The notes beneath the pieces are model-generated. The model worked only from the letters and a program-made list of their open reading frames with translations, was not told where the DNA came from and did no database searches. The translations under genes and the position numbers were made by a program. A stretch of 64,000 nucleotides of DNA, taken from Coriolopsis trogii (lineage: Eukaryota > Basidiomycota > Agaricomycetes > Polyporales > Polyporaceae). Positions 45,042 to 57,057 of this stretch are shown here, piece by piece (positions within the stretch are counted from its first letter, which is position 1; every line of letters begins with the position of its first letter). The stretch covers positions 806,001-870,000 of the forward strand of contig JAHYIO010000028.1 in assembly GCA_020543525.1 (NCBI GenBank), in the 5' to 3' direction.

Positions 45042-47297
45042 TCAAGGCCGTGAGGAATCAATGACTTTCGCTGCGGCAGCTTGTGCTGCATCACGATCCT
45101 TCTGCTTGCTGCCGGAGGTGACAGAACACTCGGCAGTCCAGTCAGCGGGCGTCAGTTCTTTCACCCGCTCGCGGAAGGCAGCAAGGGTGCAGAACTCCGG
45201 AGAGCCAGGCAAATGCTTGCCTTCTTCCGCACACACTGGGAGAACCTTGTTCTCGTTCTGGTACCGCACCCGAACATCTAGCAGGTAGGTAAGAGTCAAT
45301 CACTCTGTCCTTCATGATTGAATGAGGACATGAACGCACAGTGCTCCCCGGTGTATTTTGCACCACCAAACAGGGATAGGACGCCTTGCCAGGGCGAGGT
45401 ACGTGTCCCCTCTGGTTCACGCTTCTTGAAGAGTTCGAACGTGATGGCGGCAGTGAACGCGGGCCACCTGAGATACGGATAGGTAAGTCTAACCGAGGGC
45501 GACAGGCAGAATATCTCACTTCTCATCGAAGATCTCCAGTGTGCTTGCGAGACCAGCAAGGCAAGTGTCATGCGTGCTGTGGATGAGAATCTTCGTGGGT
45601 TCCGAATCACCCTTCTCGGCCTTCGCTTGCATTTTCTGGCTCAAATCGCTTAGGAGAGGTCCCATGCCTAGTCTACGAACCTCTTCGGTGCGGTCTGTGA
45701 GCAGTGTGCAATAAACAACGGTGAGTATCGAACTTCGTGAAGTAGACAGCTCGAGTGGGCGTCTCACACCCTAAGGTACATATTAGTAACAAGTGTATTG
45801 CAGAACATGGATTGTAGGCTCACCTGCGAACCATTCAGTGACTACAGCTTTCTCCTAATCAGGAACACGCTACGTCAGCATAGCACGGGCGTGGAACTAA
45901 TGGGTGGTCGCACAATGGTTTCCATCACTCCTTTTTCGTGGAACTCCGGAGGAACCTTGATACCATGAGCGTTCGCGGCACGTACCTGAACGATTCCTGA
46001 GGAACATCGTCGAGCAAAGTGCGTGAAGGTTCTTACAGTGTCAAGGATGCCGGATGCTCTGGGTTTCCCATCGAGACGAACCGGGTTGCCGTCAATGTAC
46101 TTGGAAAGCTTCTGGTCCAGAGGTTCCAGAGTCTTGTTCCATGAAGCAGCGGCAGCTATGTACAAACATTCTGTGAGCTCATTACGAGAGGGTAAAGGAG
46201 GCTCATCAATACCATGTGCAAAGCCAATCTGGAGAACCTCAAGCCGCTTGCAGGCAAGTGTATTTCCAAACAGGTTTTCGTCCTTCCCATTCCTGAGAGC
46301 TGAAGACTGAGCCTATGGGTCGCCAATCCTGAAGGACCTCCACTGACCGTATCCTCAAGTGCGGAACAAAGTCTTTGGCAGACTTGGCGACAGGATAGAG
46401 TCCATGTACTACCTGCTGCAATGATTCGATGGTTCGGGGCATATTTGTGGAGCGCAGGTAGATGTCATCGTTTGTGCGGACGACGTCCGGCAGAAATTTC
46501 AGACTATAGCGAAAGCCTATCAAGTTTTGAACCGTAGGAAATCAAGGAACGTGTACACACCGGTCAATATACAACTTCCGCAGACCAGCACCAAAATTGT
46601 AGGTGGACTTAGGGCACGGTCGTCAGAAAGGATTTGCATATGGCGGATGTCACATTCATACCTCTCTCCCGACATCGGTCAATTCGCCTAACAAGCTGCA
46701 CATAAGAGCAAGTATGCGTTTAGTCGATGTACATGTACCTACATAGTACGCACTCACCATTCCCCTACTGCTGCCGCACCGTCCGCCCGCTCGACGATGC
46801 GTCTCGCTCGTAACTCCTCGGGCGTCGGCGAGCCTTCAATAGCGGGGAAGGCTCCATCTCTGCTCTCGCGACTGCCCGCACTTGCTACCGCGGCTCGAAA
46901 TTGTCTCGCAGTATGACAGAACATCCAATTTTCGGGGATATTCGCGGGTGGACCGTTCATGCGCACCCCAACAGGCGTACGTTCACCTATAGACGCAAGC
47001 ATCGTCAAAAACGCTCCCTCTGTGTGTTGCCAGTAGAGCCAAGAAGAAGCGTGACATACCATGGCGGACATATATGTGCACTTGCTGCAGCTCTAGCTCC
47101 GGCGGGGCGACAGGGTAGCCATCCACATCCAAGGGTACGTGCCCTTTCTTAACTGCGGCGCTCGTACCTCCACTTCCCAGAATGCCCATTCCAAAGTATT
47201 CTTCCTCGCTGATAGATGCGTTCGCACAAGCTTGTATAATTAGCGCGCCGTAGATGAACCGTAGTAGAAGAGAAGAAATGCAGCCAAAGCGCAACAT
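45042..47297 (-). CDS. Secreted or vacuolar histidine acid phosphatase
   Basis: Histidine-phosphatase superfamily enzyme releasing phosphate from phosphomonoesters. The start at 47297 gives a hydrophobic signal peptide (CISSLLLRFIYGALIIQACA). The catalytic motif HIYVRHG|ERTPVG is split by an intron at about 46990-47055; the joined RHGERTP carries the phospho-accepting His. Following blocks include WMFCHTARQFRAAV, TYNFGAGLRKLYIDR, LRSTNMPRTIESLQQVVHGL and the proton-donor motif ILIHSTHDTCLAGL. Late blocks are WPAFTAAITFELFKK, VRVRYQNENKVLPVC and HLPGSPEFCTLAAFRERVKE, as in the acid-phosphatase branch (ACP2/ACP6-like) rather than the PhyA phytases. The gene is finely divided by many short introns. 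Substrate is uncertain. Confidence 0.88.
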
Positions 47298-47815
47298 TCA
47301 ACTGAGGACGGTGGTGTGTTCAAGGAGACCTAGTTCCACAGCCAAAGGGAGAGAAGAGCAGGTGAATATGACGTGTCGGGGTCGTAGCAGGTCGTCCAAG
47401 CTCAGAGTGGTGCAACACAACCACTGAGAAGTGCGCGCGGTAGCCGCGATGTCACCACGGTGATTTGCCCCAAATGGACACACAGACGCCCACGTCATGA
47501 CATGACTCAATCAGACTTCAAGGATTAGTAGTCACTTGTACTAGTAGTACAAAAGGTCGGCAACACTTCCTCCTACTTTCTTCAGCCCGGTCACTGAGCT
47601 GCACAATGGTGTATGTTTCATCATATTATAACGTGCTCCCTTTCCGTACGTGTGTATACTGAACAGTAATAAACGAATTGCACATTGTCCGTTGGAGTCG
47701 AGGCTAACAGGTACTTGGTACATACAGTACAATAACATCTATATGTACACATCGCGACAGGAAGTCAGGGTATAGGTAAAGAACTGAGGCGTTACAATGG
47801 CAATGACGCATTCCT
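47298..47815. other. Intergenic region upstream of the acid phosphatase
   Basis: This is 518 bp between two minus-strand genes. It contains a near-palindrome, TTGTACTAGTAGTACAA, at about 47535-47551. No gene is recognised. Confidence 0.45.
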
Positions 47816-49542
47816 CTAGTATTGAAGCTCAGCCACCTCCGGCTTGTGCACAACACCTGCGACACCCAACTTCTCAATCACCTCCTCCACGCCCTTCTCT
47901 GCTCTCGTGAGCGCAAACCCATGGTCAGAGCTCTGGTAGTCCGCCCCAATGACGCGCTTCTGCGTCTTGCCCCCGCTCTTCCTATGCTCCACCACGGTCT
48001 TGCACATCCCCTGCAGCGTGGTGATGTGGCCGTTATATCCCAGCCCACCTTTCTCGGGCGGCGCACGTGCCCGGGAGTCGTCAAAGATGAGGTGCACTTG
48101 TGTTAGGTTCCACATCGACGGCTGGAGGAAGACGAGATCTGAGTTGAGCGCTGGCATGAGCTTCCCGAGGAAGGACATCGGGGACGAGGCGCGCAGCAGG
48201 GCGTGTCGAGTGAGGTAGTACCACTCGATGAGCGTCGCAACCATGAGCAGCGCTGTTGATGAGAGCCGCGTGAACGTCACTTCCCCGCCCGTCAGCATCG
48301 TCATCCCGCGATAAACGTCGCCGTTTGTCGGCGTCGGACCTGCGTCTGAGACGCAGAACGCCTGGCCGCCGAGGTCTGGGTTGGTGCTGTCGCCGCGCTG
48401 TGCCTCAATGAGACGCTGCTCGTAGCAGAGGTGCGCGACCGAGCAATTCTCGACGTAGATGAGCGACTGGAGGATGTCGAATATCCAGCTCGGGTTGTTC
48501 TGTCGCAACAAATACGCGTCCAGCATCAAGTCGCCCCCAGGACCGTATATTCCGTTCCCCGGGCGTAGGCATCCCGTGTGCAACACGCCGCTTCCCGAGG
48601 GCGCGCGGTCCGCCCCCCGCACGAACTGCTCCGCCTTCCACTTCGACACCGCGTAGTTGGAGAAGAAGTCCTCGTGTCGCTTGGGGACCTGCTCGTCGTC
48701 GTCGCCAATGGGTTGCACGAAGTACTTCGGGGCGGTCTCCCACGGCCACAGGAAGAAGCGTGTACTGCGCACAGAGACCGAGCCTGACGACGTATACACG
48801 AGCGTCGCAGCCCCGACCTTGCGCGCCGCGGTGACGACGTTCTTCGTCCCCTCAACATTGACCCTGTCCGAGTAAGGCTGCAGCGCCGGGTCGCGTTCAT
48901 AGAAACGAATGATGGCCGCCGTATGGAAGACAGTGACGTCAGGCTCAGATCCTTCGCCTGCGTCGGGCCAGGGCTTGCTGAACGCGGCCTCCACCGCGGC
49001 GGCGTCGGACACATCGGCCTGGCAGAAATCGACTTGTGTAGCCGGGCCTTCGAGCAGATCCTGCCGCACAGGCTTGCGTATGTCGATAATACGGATCCGG
49101 CGGGGGTCTTCCCCTCGCGCGATGAGATGGAGAACGATCCACCCGCCCAGGAATCCGGCCTATGGACACAAAGAGCGCAACATATGAGCGATGCTCAGAT
49201 GCGTACGGGTGACGGCACAGATGCGGAGCACGTAATACCATAGCCACGATAGGAGGGGCTCGGGGGTTACGTAGCGACCATGGATTGGATACTCACCCCG
49301 CCAATAACAATGTACCTCCGACCCGTCTTGGGAGGAAGTTCCTCCGGGGCAAATAACGACGGCGACGACCTTGTCAATGCTTCAGAACTCGCCACTCCCT
49401 TCACCTCCTCCGGCGTCCATCGTCTAGGCGAAAGGGCGACAGCCTCGGGTGGGAGTCTAGATATCTTCGCGTCGTTGACGCGAACATACAGATAAATGAG
49501 CAGGGGAAGAGCAACAACGGAAAACCAAAGCGACAGTCCCAT
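47816..49542 (-). CDS. Membrane-anchored 3-beta-hydroxysteroid dehydrogenase-type SDR (Erg26-like)
   Basis: Extended short-chain dehydrogenase of the 3-beta-HSD/isomerase family, acting on a sterol-like or other hydrophobic substrate with NAD(P). The N-terminus has one membrane anchor (LWFSVVALPLLIYLYVRV). An intron splits the cofactor motif, joined as YIVIGGAGFLGGWIVLHL, followed by IRIIDIRKP. Catalytic elements are VFHTAAIIRFYER, NVEGTKNVVTAARK, LVYTSSGSVSV and YAVSKWKAEQFV with the Tyr-x3-Lys pair. Later blocks are CLRPGNGIYGPGGDLMLDAY and SLIYVENCSVAHLC. The C-terminal part includes a second hydrophobic segment, STALLMVATLIEWYYL. Only one or two introns, unlike its neighbours. Whether it is the ergosterol C-4 decarboxylase itself or a paralogue cannot be decided. 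Confidence 0.87.
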
Positions 49543-50092
49543 GTCGGCGGGGTTTCAGGATGAGGGCGAGAGGACAAGCAGACCAGGGCAGTCGTCCGAG
49601 GAGATTATATGCGGCCAAAGTGGCAGATGCAGGCATGAACACGGTTCCGCCGTCGGCCGGATTTTCTGAGCGCCCTGGGACGAAGTGCTACGAAAGAAGG
49701 CTAGCAGCCGGAACTCTCTCACATCTTCGACGTATTCGACCTTCTCCTCCAAAAGGCTCAGAAAGCCAAACAAGGGATTATGATACCGATGAAGAGCGCT
49801 GGCCGTAGAAGAGTGGATGCATCTACATTCGTTCCGCATGAACCACGCCAGCATGAGACGAATGCAAGCGCTAGATTCCCAATTCGCACACTCGCTATCC
49901 GAAGGTCAATGTGCGCATGCGAACGCCCTAAACATTTTCTCTGCGTGCAAGGAAATGACCATCAGAATGGAGGTAAGTGAGATATGCTCGGCAGCCGTTC
50001 TCATTCCAACCCGTCGTGCTACTACATTACAAGTAGCTAATACCTATTAGATACCGACCTTACGTTTCGATGAGACCATAAACAAACAGATA
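49543..50092. other. Intergenic region upstream of the 3-beta-HSD-type gene
   Basis: This is 550 bp between the 3-beta-HSD start and the KHDC4-like stop. No gene or clear promoter motif is seen; it should hold the promoter of the former. Confidence 0.5.
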
Positions 50093-51686
50093 TCACGCCG
50101 GTGGAGGAGGAGGGGCCGGGTCGCTTGGGGGTGGAGCGGACCCAGGTGCAGCAGGTTGCGCACCCGTCCCTCCAGGGGCACCTTGAGCATAACCGGCCTG
50201 CGCATAGTATTGCGCGTACTGCTGTTGCTGCTGTGCCTGCCATTCCTTGAACTGCGGTGAGTTGACATCATAACCGTACGATGCCCTGGAAAGTAGGTGA
50301 GCAATTTGCTGCATGCGGACATAAAGCGAAGTTGACTTGCCAGTACGCTGTATAAGCATCCCAATCACTCGCTGCGGGCGCTGCTCCCGGTTGGCCACCG
50401 GCGGCGGGGGCGCCGCCGGGAGGAGGGGCACTCCCGTCCGGAGGTGGAGGGGGCTGTTCTCCGGGTGGCGGTGGCGGAGGTGCGCTCCCTGGGGGAGGAG
50501 GAGCATATCCCTAGACACGAGCATGTAAGCGATCATACCATCTCAATGTACAGACCAAGATCAGTCGAAGGCAACTTGAATGCCATAGAGAACTGGCGCG
50601 AAGATATGAGCGAAGCATACATACGCCATAAGCATTGTAAGCAGCGTACTGGACCTGTGCTTGGTGCAGTTCCATTTGCTGTTGAGCCAACAACGCTTTC
50701 ACTTTCGCATGCTCCCCTTTCACTACTTCGAGCAAGTCCTCTGTGAGAGCCTTCGCACGCTGAACCTGTTGCTCGTCTGGACCGCTTAAGGGAGCATGTC
50801 AGGAAGTTGGTTGTAACACCTGAAGCAATAGACGCACGTTACATGTATAAACATCGGCTCATCATGTTCATGACCAGTTTCCTGGTCGACAAATCCGGAG
50901 CCAAGGCCTTTGATTTGTACCCGAGTACCTGTTTCCTGCTGGATATACTTCACGAACATACCCTGGGATGCAATGTCAACCAGAGCGACAACGGAGAATC
51001 CGGTGAGTACTCACAGATGGTCCGACAACCTTGGCGCGAACATTGAAATTCCTGATGGACTCAATGCCAACTGGAATCTTCTCCTCCGGCCATTTGCGCT
51101 ACAATGCTGTGAGCGCGGAACTGGCCCTGCAAGACTGAGTGAACGCTTACTCGCTCCCTCACACGCGAACTCTTGTCCTCGACCAGGGATCCAAGGTCTG
51201 TATTGATGAGCTCGTTGACTTTGTCAACAGCCTTTTGGAGAACCTCCTTGGTGGTAGCGGAGATGTGGAGGTACAGAGGGGGGTCCTTGTCTGTCGCCTT
51301 CGACCTGTCGGGGTACCATACTCCCTTGGTGCTGATTGAAGCTCCAGTTTCGTCGTGAATCTGATGGCGTAATGTGTCAAAGGAACAACTCAGTAGCGAG
51401 TAGGACAAGGACAGACCTGTTGTTGGGTGGAACCCCTGGTGAGGAGATACCTATTCCTGACGTCGTTAATGTCGATGTCGTGAGTGAACTCGGCATCATG
51501 AGGGTCTTTGGCGCCTCCAGCACCAGAGCCTCCGCTGGCAAACTGGGCAGCAATTTTGGCAGCAATGGCCGCAGCAGCGGCCGCAGCTTCAGATGCAGAC
51601 TTGCCCTCCTCGACCTTGGTAGCTTTGGCGGAAGGACCCTCAGCGCCCTCGGGAGCGGCCTCGTCCCACTTGCGTTTAGAGGACAT
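50093..51686 (-). CDS. KHDC4: KHDC4/BLOM7-like KH-domain RNA-binding protein
   Basis: The human homologue associates with the spliceosome and affects splice-site choice. The start at 51686 (MSSKRKWDEAAPEG) leads to an Ala-rich helix and the family hallmark DIDINDVRNRYLLTRGSTQQ, continuing IHDETGASISTKGVWYPDRS, PPLYLHISATTKEVLQKAVD and KVNELINTDLGSLVEDK, the first KH region. A second KH-like region includes EEKIPVGIESIRNFNVRAKV, VKYIQQETGTRVQIKGLGSG and PMFIHVTGPDEQQVQRAK. The C-terminus is rich in Pro, Gln, Ala and Gly (GYAPPPPGSAPPPPPP; ASYGYDVNSPQFKEWQAQQQ), as in the animal protein. It is divergent to the DEAD-box gene with only 228 bp between start codons. Confidence 0.92.
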
Positions 51687-51914
51687 AATACGCGTGTGGG
51701 TGTGAGGAGAGTTGGTGCGTAAGAATTGGGGTCGACGAGGACGACGACGAGGACGCGAGTCGAGAGACAGACGCCAGGCAAGACGCGCGCAACAATGGCC
51801 AGGGATGCGTGTTTGCCTGTGTTTGTGTTGTGGCGGCGATCGAGGGTTTTTGAGGAGAGGCGCGTCTCTGCAGCTTGCTTCCACACGCCGCGCTGGACAA
51901 CATCGTCCACACCC
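51687..51914. promoter_or_regulatory. Short divergent promoter, KHDC4-like / DEAD-box helicase
   Basis: The two start codons (51686 minus, 51915 plus) are 228 bp apart, so both promoters and 5' leaders must share this interval. Both products are RNA-handling proteins. No TATA element is obvious. Confidence 0.55.
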
Positions 51915-54270
51915 ATGGCGGCATCACTCTGGTCAAAAGCCTTCGGGCACGGTCTTGTCTCTCCAGCTCGTGTATGTCGGGCCTCACAGCATGCACTGGC
52001 CGCGCATGGTATGTCGGTTCTCGTGTTTTGAGGGTTTCGCTGTCACACATTTCTCATTTTCTCTCGTCTGTTTCTAGCTCTACGCGCTGGCCGCATCTCT
52101 TCCGTACGACAAGGCAGCGCACAGGCGGCCTTTGCGAATGCGGAAGAGTCCACCTTGGCGTCACCGCCGACGCCGACACCGACACCGACGCCGACACCAA
52201 CAAGGGGCAAGAAGCAGGAGCAGTTGTCGAACTCTGACCAGCCGAAGTTCGAGACCTTGCAGGATGCTGTCTCGGTACGCACACTCAAGGCCCTCACCGG
52301 TGATCCCTTCCGTCTCGTCCACATGAGTCCTGTCCAAGCGCGTGTCCTCCCCCTTCTTCCTGGTCTTGTGCAACCTCCTGCATCGGATGGTGAACACAAA
52401 GGCCCGCGCGACCTTATGGTCAAGGCGCGCACCGGTACTGGCAAAACTCTGGCCTTCCTTGTTCCGGCAGTCGAGGCTCGCCTCAACGCCCTCCGTAGGG
52501 TAGCTGAGGAAGTGGCTCAGAGCAGCGCAACAAACAGCAAGCTCGTCATCACGCGCGGAGTCGAGAAGTACGCACGTACGAAAGTCGGTACACTTATCAT
52601 CAGTCCAACCCGAGAACTGGCGACGCAGATTGCGAACGAGGCCATCAAGCTCACCAAGCACCATGACAAGTTCGAGATCAGGATATTCGTCGGAGGTCTC
52701 CCCCAACGCAAGCAGTTGCGTGAGTGGAATGTTGGTCGGAGGGATATCGTCGTGGCCACACCTGGACGTCTGCGCGACTTCATCGAGAACGAGCCCGGCT
52801 TCAAGGAAGACTTGGGAACAGCAGAGATGGTGCGTCCACTAGTCCTTCCTTAAGGAATTTCCCAAGGCTGACATGGGAATTGTCTTATAGTTGGTTCTTG
52901 ACGAGGCGGACACTCTACTCGAAATGGGTTTCCGTGAGGACATCGAGGCTATCACTAAGCATCTCAAACCTCCCCCGGAACGGCAGACTTTCATGTTCTC
53001 TGCGACAATGTCCAAAGCCATCCAGCAGGTTGCCCGGCGGACCCTCGCGGAAGAGCACACCTTCCTGAACTGCGTGCCCCACGACGCTCCTCCTACACAC
53101 ATGCAAATCCCTCAGTTCTACACTGGATGCCCCACGCCCGATGATCAGATCCCACACGTTGTCCGCCTAATTGCTGAGGATCAGCTCCTCAACCCTGGCT
53201 ATTCCAAGGTTCTCGTCTTCCTTCCGACCACGCGTCTGGTGCAGTTGTATTCCACCATCATTCCGGTGATCGGGAAGGAGGTTCTCCCCGCAGGTCCTCG
53301 TACTCGTTTCGCTGAAATGCACGCCAAGAAGGCCATGTCCAGCCGCATCAACACTTCTGACTGGTTCCGTAGGGACACGTCTGGAGCTACAGTGATGTTT
53401 ACGTCGGATGTTTCCGCGCGCGGAGTCGACTACCCCGGAGTCACGCGTGTCATCCAGGTCGGCATCCCACCCAACGGAGACTCCTACGTCCATCGGGTCG
53501 GCCGCACTGGTCGTGGCAAAAACATGAAGGGCCGTGCCGATCTCGTCCTGCAACCTTGGGAAGTCGGCTTCCTCTCGTGGCAGCTGACGGACATTCCCAT
53601 CAAGGAGCTTACCACGAATCAGCTGAAGGAGCAGGTCGCCGCGCTGGCACAACAGTATGAGGAGAATCCTGAAGCGTTCGCGTCTGAGGGCCACCAGCGT
53701 TTCCAGTACGCGCCGGACGTCGCCGCGCGCCTCGAGAACATCTCTCAGCAAATCGAGGTGGCGCAGCGGATGCTCGACAAGGAGACCGTCAATGAAGCGA
53801 TGTCGTCTGTCCTCTCCTTCTATGCCTCCAACTCGGATAACCTCCGCGTTCAGCGGGGCGTCACCAACGCTGGCGTGCACGCGTGGGCCAAGGCTCTCCT
53901 TGGAGAGGAGGTGCAGCTGCGCCTCCCGCGTGAGCATATGGACTTCCGCCGTCGCGAGTCCAACAGCTACAAGCGGCATCAGAAACAGCCAGCGGACCGC
54001 TGGATGAAGCGTGGACGTGTCCGCCAGGACTCGGACAAGGATGAAGACCGCAACTTTGACTTCGATGCGGATATCAGTGGTGGCGGCGACCGCCGTGGAG
54101 ACAGGAAAGACTCCGGTGCGCGCCGGGGTTGGCACTCTAACCGAGAACAGCGGAGCTACGGGTTTGGGGAGAGGCGGTCGCGGGACGGGAACTTCGACGG
54201 CGGTGATCGCGACTCCCGGCCGAGGTGGTCCGACAAAAGGCGATCCAGGGATGACGGCGACCGGTATTGA
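51915..54270 (+). CDS. Mitochondrial DEAD-box RNA helicase (Mss116-like)
   Basis: ATP-dependent RNA helicase/chaperone; the Mss116 group aids group II intron splicing and mitochondrial translation. Exons are 51915-52008, 52078-52829 and 52891-54270. The start gives a presequence (MAASLWSKAFGHGLVSPARV) followed by a Thr-Pro dipeptide run from a short-period DNA repeat (about 52159-52202). Helicase motifs: MSPVQARVLPLL (Q), ARTGTGKTLAFL (I), SPTRELA (Ia), TPGRL (Ib), VLDEADTLLEMGF (II), SATMS (III), VFLPTTRLVQLY (IV), FTSDVSARGVDYPGVTRVIQ (V) and YVHRVGRTGRG (VI). Motif II is DEAD. The C-terminal extension is followed by a basic tail rich in Arg, Asp and Gly, as in Mss116. The ATG choice rests on presequence and splice continuity. 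Confidence 0.95.
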
Positions 54271-54723
54271 GACCGTACGCTGGTCAGGTCCCTGACATGC
54301 TCGCGAGAAGGGAGCATCGTTTCGCCATAGAGGCGAGTGGTGTCTGTTTGTCTTTGGCACCGCGCGGCAGGCGACGCCGCTGTATTTTAGTACTGCTACG
54401 TTACGGTCGGGCTTATTAGTACCTGCTATTCGCATGTATCGCATACACTCCCCAGCACTAATCGCATAGATGAATACTAGCTCGTCTATCACACCTCAGG
54501 AAACAGATTGGGCGTGGAATCAATGACAGCAATTGGTTTACCCATACTACTGTACATACACTGACAGTAGTCGACTAATAACTTCACGCCATTGTCTGCT
54601 TGAATGACCAATGAATGCAAGACGCGGTCCCAAAGATGCACATGTACAAACCCAGTACCTTTCCAAATCTACCCCCCCCCCCCCCTCCTCCTCACCAACC
54701 ACCTGTCGTACATCGCCATAGAC
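54271..54723. other. Convergent intergenic region with poly-C run
   Basis: This is 453 bp between the helicase and RBR-ligase stops. A run of 14 C residues (54672-54685) sits about 40 bp beyond the RBR stop, followed by CT repeats. No gene was found. Confidence 0.6.
54672..54685. repeat. Poly-C homopolymer (14 nt)
   Basis: Fourteen consecutive C on the plus strand, G14 on the sense strand of the RBR gene's 3' flank. The flanking TCCTCCTC extends the pyrimidine run. Confidence 0.9.
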
Positions 54724-57057
54724 CTAGTTATGGACGAACGTGTACGCGTGTGTGCCGAACCGGGTATGGGTCGAGTCTTGGTGGCGCTCGAAATCGACGT
54801 CGCGCTTAAAAAACCGGCCGCAGCAGGCATAGACAGAGTGCTTGCGCACATGGCTGAGATGGTAGCGCAGGTCCGCGAGCGAGTTTAGCTTGACAAAGCA
54901 ATACTGACACGTGAGGGAGTTGATCATGTCCGCCGTGAACCAGTGGCGGGTGCAGAGAATATCTTCAAGTTCATACGCGTCGGGTATTGCAAGAAGGGGT
55001 CAGACATGTGCTTTGCAAGGCGAGGAGCGTGAACCGACGGTCACTGACCTGGGTCGTCCATCCACGAGAGATCCTCTCTGCCTCCGTGGCCGTGGCCGTC
55101 GTGGTGCACGTGTTGCGGTATATACGGCAGGTGGCCTACATTCGGCAAGTGCGGCGGTACGTACGGGGGAGGAAGGTCATGGCGGAGAAGCATGGGAAGT
55201 TGACGGGCCCTTGCCCCCTGGACGCGTTCTTGCTCTCGTTCTCGTTGCCGTTCGCGTTCCTCGAGGAGGAGTTCTTCGTCCCAGAGCTCGCATGCCGGTA
55301 ACCGTGAACAACGAGCTTTCTTGACGTCCCATAGTGCTAAGGAACGAGTGTATGATTAGCATTGTGAGTTCCTATGCTCAAATAGTCAATGCGATAGTTG
55401 TAGAGCACGCTTACCTCCGCACTTGAAGCAGAACTCCGTTTTACAACGGCATGTGATATGGTTGCACCCTAGGGTGAGCTCCACGATGATCTGCAGAGTC
55501 CAGACAAAGGATCAGGCTGCGAGAGTCGAGTGCGGACATCACATACTCACCGCACACTTCGGACATCTCCGCCAATTTTGCGCCTGTGAATAGGTAAGTT
55601 GATCACCACAGCTCTCGCGTTCGTGGAATTACTCGCTTTCATGAGCTGCAAGGCTTTCTGATCTTCCGGAGACCGCTCGTCCAGAGGCAGAGCCTGTGAG
55701 ATGATGAGAGTGCGTACTACCTCAGACATACTCGCTTTACCTGGTACTCTTCGCAATCGAGGCCTATCGTGATCACATTGAGCGTCGCGCAAGGCGAGAT
55801 TCCATGAAAGACTCACCATCGTGCCATAGTACTCGACATGGTACGCATATCACCGAGTTACATGACGGGCAGATAGCTTGCGGGTCGTCCGAGTCTTCGT
55901 CCATCTGCACGAGCGCAGAACATCGAGGATTCGGGCAATAGTAGCGAGGAGAGCTGTCCAGTAGCTTCTGGTAGTGCTGTAAATAAATGGGTGAGCCACG
56001 ATCAGGCTATTGCAACGCGTGCAGACTCTCACCCATAGCGTCATTCCCTTCTCCGACAGGATTTTCTCTGCCACAGTATCGGGTATCCCCTCAGGCCACT
56101 CGGCCTGAGGGCACTCCGGACACCGGATTGGGAAGACTACGCTGTTCGCGTTGCCTCCCCCGTTACCGTCCGGGTCGAGCTTACTGGTGATGTAAGTACT
56201 GAGACATGATAAGCAGTAACCGTGAGATTTGGGGCAAGGGAGATGGGTGCCGAACTGCAAGCGCGATGACGAATTCGCCGAACGAGCAGCAGCGACTGGA
56301 GAATAGGTGGCCTGGAAGGGTTCAATACAGATGCCGCAGACCGGCTGGAGGCTCTGTCCGACTTCTTCCTGATTTACTGGGGGCAACGCAAAGGAGGCTG
56401 CCGGACCTTTATCCTTGATCGCGTTGACCTTGACCTTGCCCTTGCCTTTTTCATTGAGGTCCGAAGCCTGTCACACGATAAGCAACCAGAAACAAATGAG
56501 TAGAAACGATGAACTCTCACGAGAATACTTTCGATTTCATCCTGACCGAGGACACTATATAAAGCTTCAGTCTCGTATTTTCGAGAACAAAACATGTGGC
56601 TTTACCTCTCTGCATCGAGATTGTCATCGTCCTCACCATCATCGATGGCCTGTTGCAACCGCCTGGCAAACTCGGCATCCAAAAGGTTCTTCTTCTCTGC
56701 TGCAGCAAGTTTCTGCGCATATTGCCGACTACTAGCCATGTTGCTATCCGATGCATGCTGCAGCGACTGAGCTATCAGCGCATCCTTGGTCGCATTGATC
56801 TCGGCCGCGAGAACTTCGATGACAATGTCTTCGTCCGGCCGTTGGATGCTAGGGGCCCCTCGAACGCCGCCACTCTTGTAGCCCCCTTTCTTGGGGAACC
56901 GTCCATCGGCGAGGGCAGAGGACGCGATGGTCTCATTCAGCTGCAGCTCTTCCGCCGCACGTGCGTTCTCTAGAAGGCGCACGTCCTCTTCAAGGAGCTT
57001 GGCTATTAGGAGCTCGCTAAGCATGTCATTGTTCCCGTTGCCGAGGACCTCCGTCAT
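54724..57057 (-). CDS. RBR-type E3 ubiquitin ligase with C-terminal C2H2-like fingers
   Basis: RING-between-RING ligases pass ubiquitin through a cysteine in RING2. The start at 57057 (MTEVLGNGNNDMLSELL) begins a helical region with a Lys/Glu-rich coil (KLAAAEKKNLLDAEFARRLQ). RING1 is CGICIEPFQATYSP...HLPCPKSHGYCLSCL...RCPECP; the IBR is YYCPNPRCSALVQMDED...CPSCNSVICVPCRVLWH then GLDCEEYQ; RING2 is AQNWRRCPKCAVIVELTLGC NHITCRCKTEFCFKCG, where the Cys of LGC in the GCNH context is the expected catalytic residue. A His/Gly-rich linker (VHHDGHGHGGREDLSW) follows. The end carries zinc-finger-like pairs: LTCQYCFVKLNSLADLRYH, then YACCGRFFKRDVDFERHQ and the last His. Several introns; the stop is at 54724-54726. 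Confidence 0.9.

Noticed and set aside
47535..47551. TTGTACTAGTAGTACAA near-palindrome in the acid phosphatase upstream region
   Set aside because: Imperfect, isolated and in AT-richer DNA where such symmetry is frequent. Not enough to call an operator or inverted repeat.
53167..54492. 441-codon open frame on the minus strand opposite the DEAD-box helicase
   Set aside because: It lies wholly antisense to strongly conserved helicase exons, has no domain of its own and its composition mirrors the codon bias of the sense strand.
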